From assembly GCA_964019415.1 (NCBI GenBank), contig OZ025877.1, forward strand, positions 1,885,501 to 1,949,500: a DNA stretch of 64,000 bases, given 5' to 3'. This document shows positions 61,925 through 64,000 of this stretch, piece after piece (the first letter of the stretch is position 1; each line of letters opens with the position of its first letter). Below the pieces are notes generated by a model, which had not been told where the DNA came from, searched no databases, and worked only from the letters and a program-made list of their open reading frames with translations. The translations under genes were made by a program, and so were the position numbers. The DNA comes from Ianthella basta. Lineage: Eukaryota; Porifera; Demospongiae; Verongiida; Ianthellidae.

Positions 61925-61954
<30 letters not shown>
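61925..61954 (+). repeat. (GT)n tract at the LINE 3' end
   Basis: About 30 bp of GT dinucleotides directly follow GGAGGAGGAGG. Its position suggests either the LINE's own simple-repeat tail or the repeat that primed its insertion. No target site duplication could be identified around the LINE. Confidence 0.85.
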
Positions 61955-61955
<1 letters not shown>

Positions 61956-62371
61956 GGCAAGTGACTGTATACATGCAGTAGCTTGGGCAGGTGTGTCATC
62001 ATTGCATATGCTTGAGAACTGGTTGTGAGCACTGTGTAGGCATTCCTTACTATTGGATGAAGGTCATGTACTTTATACGTGGCTATGTAGATACTCATTT
62101 CCTCATGTGCAAGCTGTTCATCACCTGATGTGCAAGGGGTATTTGTGTCAGAGACTGCCTAATATTTTGTTGTTTGTCACAGACTGTATGAAACATACAT
62201 GTGCCAGAAAACTATTACTAGGAAATCAAAGAATTCACTTTATAACAAACTGGATACTTACATTAATACACATGAACACTAGGTTATATGCCCAAAGTGA
62301 AAATACAGTTTACACAGTTTGTGTTAGACACTACAATTTCAACGTGGATTCCCATCTCTGTGCAAATAAGT
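61955..62371. other. Unique non-satellite flank, no gene seen
   Basis: Single-copy-looking, moderately AT-rich DNA. Open frames here (for example 62053-62376 on the plus strand) have no recognisable domain and look like chance. No RNA gene was recognised. Confidence 0.6.
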
Positions 62372-62401
62372 ATTAAGGCCTCCTTCACGCTTAGGTCTCA
62401 C
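62372..62401 (+). repeat. 30-bp direct repeat, left copy, flanking the GT tract
   Basis: ATTAAGGCCTCCTTCACGCT and the ten bases after it match 62624-62653 with two differences (GGCC/GCCC and ACGC/ACAC). The pair brackets the large GT-rich microsatellite. Confidence 0.85.
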
Positions 62402-62407
62402 CTCCAT

Positions 62408-62462
62408 GGGTGTGCGTGTGTGTGTGCATGTGTGTAGTGTATGCGTTGGTGTGTGTAGTGTG

Positions 62463-62519
<57 letters not shown>

Positions 62520-62528
62520 GGTGTGTGT

Positions 62529-62615
<87 letters not shown>
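62408..62615 (+). repeat. Long interrupted (GT)n microsatellite
   Basis: About 200 bp of GT/TG repeats with interruptions (GCGTTG, GTAGTGTGTT). The unit GTTGGTGTGTGTAGTGTGTT occurs twice (near 62446 and 62518), so the tract has a compound structure. The long Cys/Val or Thr/His open frames across it are low-complexity artefacts. Alternating purine-pyrimidine GT tracts can form Z-DNA. Confidence 0.95.
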
Positions 62616-62620
<5 letters not shown>

Positions 62621-62623
62621 ATT

Positions 62624-62653
62624 ATTAAGCCCTCCTTCACACTTAGGTCTCAC
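62624..62653 (+). repeat. 30-bp direct repeat, right copy
   Basis: Second copy of the repeat at 62372-62401, just after the GT tract. The arrangement suggests a segmental duplication that carried the microsatellite, or slippage around it. Confidence 0.85.
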
Positions 62654-62904
62654 TGCCATTATTACTGAGTCTACTAAGTGTTGGGGGTAGGGGGTGGGTC
62701 TTGCAAATCAACACCATTGTGTCGATTGTTATCAACACATTTGTCACTCTCCTAATCCAGTAGGAGGTACCCATAGGCTGGACCTGCCTGCAAATGGAAA
62801 TTTTCTTCTGCCTGGCTTAGATCCTGGTCAACTCACAACAGTCCACTTTGAGTGTGGTATCTTGGTGTCTACCCTCAGCCATGCAGGATAGCTGTCTAGG
62901 GAGA
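62654..62904. other. Unique flank, no convincing gene
   Basis: A 65-codon frame at 62694-62891 encodes a Pro/Gly/Leu-rich stretch (LPANGNFLLPGLDPGQ) with no family I recognise. It could be part of an exon, but no splice structure supports it. Nothing else was seen. Confidence 0.4.
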
Positions 62905-63945
62905 GACATTGGCTGTGCAAAGGGTCATATGTAGAACAAAGTATGGTCTTTCACAAACTAAGTATAATTGTGGCTGTCACTGATGCAAGCATGTATCACA
63001 TACATAAAATTAATACATTACTCCTAGGCCTGTATGATATATTATTATGGTGGACAGGTAGTTGCTGCTGTAGTGATGTGTAATGCATACTCCATCATGT
63101 TCCTAACAGTGGCAATAATTGCAATTCTAGATTGATCTACTGAGAAGCAGATGTGTCACCATGTATTGAAACTGTAGCCCAAGAATACTCCACTCACACA
63201 TAATGTATATAAAAGACTCATGTACTGTCATCCATTGTTTAGTGTGCACAAAGAAAGGTCTCTGTACTGAATGTGAACCCTAGTGCATTGTGCTATCTCA
63301 TTCAGGGTAGAACAAGAGAATGAGAATGAGAATGCACTATAACAATTAATCTGTCCTGTTGATCATCTGGTGTGAATAGGTTCAAGAATTGCCCTTGCAC
63401 AGTGGCTCCACTATGAAATAATAGAATTACTGTATAGAATCTGGTTGAATCCCTGCACTTCAATACAGCAGCCAATTACAGCAGTGATCATGATGAACAA
63501 GCACACACCCAATCATTCAATTACAGCACAATGGATGCACTAGAGTTCACATTCAGTACTGAGACCTTCACTTGGGCACTAACAATGGATTATTGTGCAC
63601 TTGTCATTCATATACATCATGTGTGAATAGAGTATTCACAGACTGCACAGTTTCACTGCATGTTGACTTATTTGTTACAACAGAATAGAGATGTCACCAT
63701 TGTCGTTGTTGGGAACATGCATGCTGATATATAAATTATGCATTGCACATCACTATGTAAAGCACGCAACAACCATGTGTACACTATAATAATACAATAC
63801 AGGACAAATTTATTGCAGTATACAGTGTATGTGATACCTATTTGTAACAATAACAACAACTGCACATGCTTATTGTACTTGTGAAAGACCATAGTCATAG
63901 TTTGTTCTACATAATAATAATATTATGTCTCCTTACGTAGCCAAT
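62905..63945. repeat. Long diverged inverted repeat, arms ~0.4 kb, ~0.23 kb centre
   Basis: The left arm (about 62905-63296) and right arm (about 63522-63945) are reverse complements with substitutions and small gaps. Anchors: GTAGAACAAA 62931 with TTTGTTCTAC 63901; TATGGTCTTTCAC 62942 with its complement ending 63893; GTATCACATAC 62993 with GTATGTGATAC 63827; TAGTGATGTGTAATGCATA 63071 with a near-complement at 63737; ACTGAATGTGAAC near 63266 with its complement near 63545. Paired coordinates sum to 126,823-126,841 throughout, so the arms are collinear around about 63,415. It could be a fold-back type non-autonomous DNA transposon or an old inverted duplication. Neither arm has a long reading frame. 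Confidence 0.85.
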
Positions 63946-64000
63946 ATCTGTCTACTTCTACTGTTTCACATACTTCTTCTTCTGTGTTGTGTAATTGTTT
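63946..64000. other. End of window, unique flank
   Basis: T/C-rich sequence with a CTTCTTCTTCTGTG run. No feature was recognised. Confidence 0.5.

Noticed and set aside
62339-62690. Thr/His- or Cys/Val-repeat proteins
   Set aside because: They are translations of a GT microsatellite in various frames.
62694-62891. 65-codon plus-strand frame with LPANGNFLLPGLDPGQ
   Set aside because: Too short, with no recognised family, promoter or splice evidence. Kept only as a note within the unique flank.
63668-63898. 76-codon minus-strand frame
   Set aside because: It falls within the right arm of the inverted repeat and is Ile/Tyr/Leu-rich from AT-rich DNA, and no homologous frame is evident in the other arm.

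Overview
The window is eukaryotic, most likely from a marine invertebrate animal (sponge, cnidarian or mollusc are all possible; I cannot fix the phylum). This rests on a fused gag-pol Ty3/Gypsy retrotransposon of the kind common in invertebrates, a zinc-finger/endonuclease/reverse-transcriptase LINE, long (GT)n microsatellites and AT-rich unique DNA. I recognise no ordinary host gene and no bacterial-type operon.

About 53.6 kb of the 64 kb is one satellite DNA array with a 29-30 bp monomer, always in the same orientation (1-3320, 3713-26650, 31209-58599; roughly 1,800 monomers by division). Each monomer is an 8-nt arm (TAGTGTCC), a 4-5 nt centre (CCTA or CCCTA), the complementary arm (GGACACTA) and a 9-nt spacer (CCCATTTAA). 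Each can therefore fold on itself, and each arm can also pair with the next monomer across the spacer. The array has several layers of higher-order repetition: a 1,000-bp and a 1,625-bp tandem duplication, a ~2.6/3.4-kb higher-order family over 41-58 kb, and older segments reused 7.9-9 kb apart. Some arm variants change in matched pairs, and one variant core occurs in both orientations while its spacer stays fixed. Both patterns suggest that hairpins shape how the array mutates.

Three elements interrupt or border the array. (1) A 392-bp unidentified insertion at 3321-3712 has a 6-bp ACTATA duplication, and an empty copy of its site lies about 1.1 kb away. (2) An intact Ty3/Gypsy element lies on the minus strand at 26651-31208. 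It has identical 254-bp LTRs, a TGG-type primer binding site, a polypurine tract, one uninterrupted 1332-aa Gag-Pol frame and a 6-bp CCCCTA target duplication in the centre of a monomer. (3) A LINE at 58600 to about 61924 on the plus strand carries a C2H2 finger and EEP endonuclease, then reverse transcriptase, separated by one in-frame TAA. Its 5' end is exactly where the satellite stops, and no satellite follows it.

The last 2 kb (61955-64000) is non-satellite flank. It holds a ~200-bp GT-rich tract between 30-bp direct repeats and a diverged inverted repeat with arms of about 0.4 kb (62905-63945). I see no convincing gene there. The window therefore looks like the edge of a large heterochromatic or centromere-like satellite domain colonised by retroelements.
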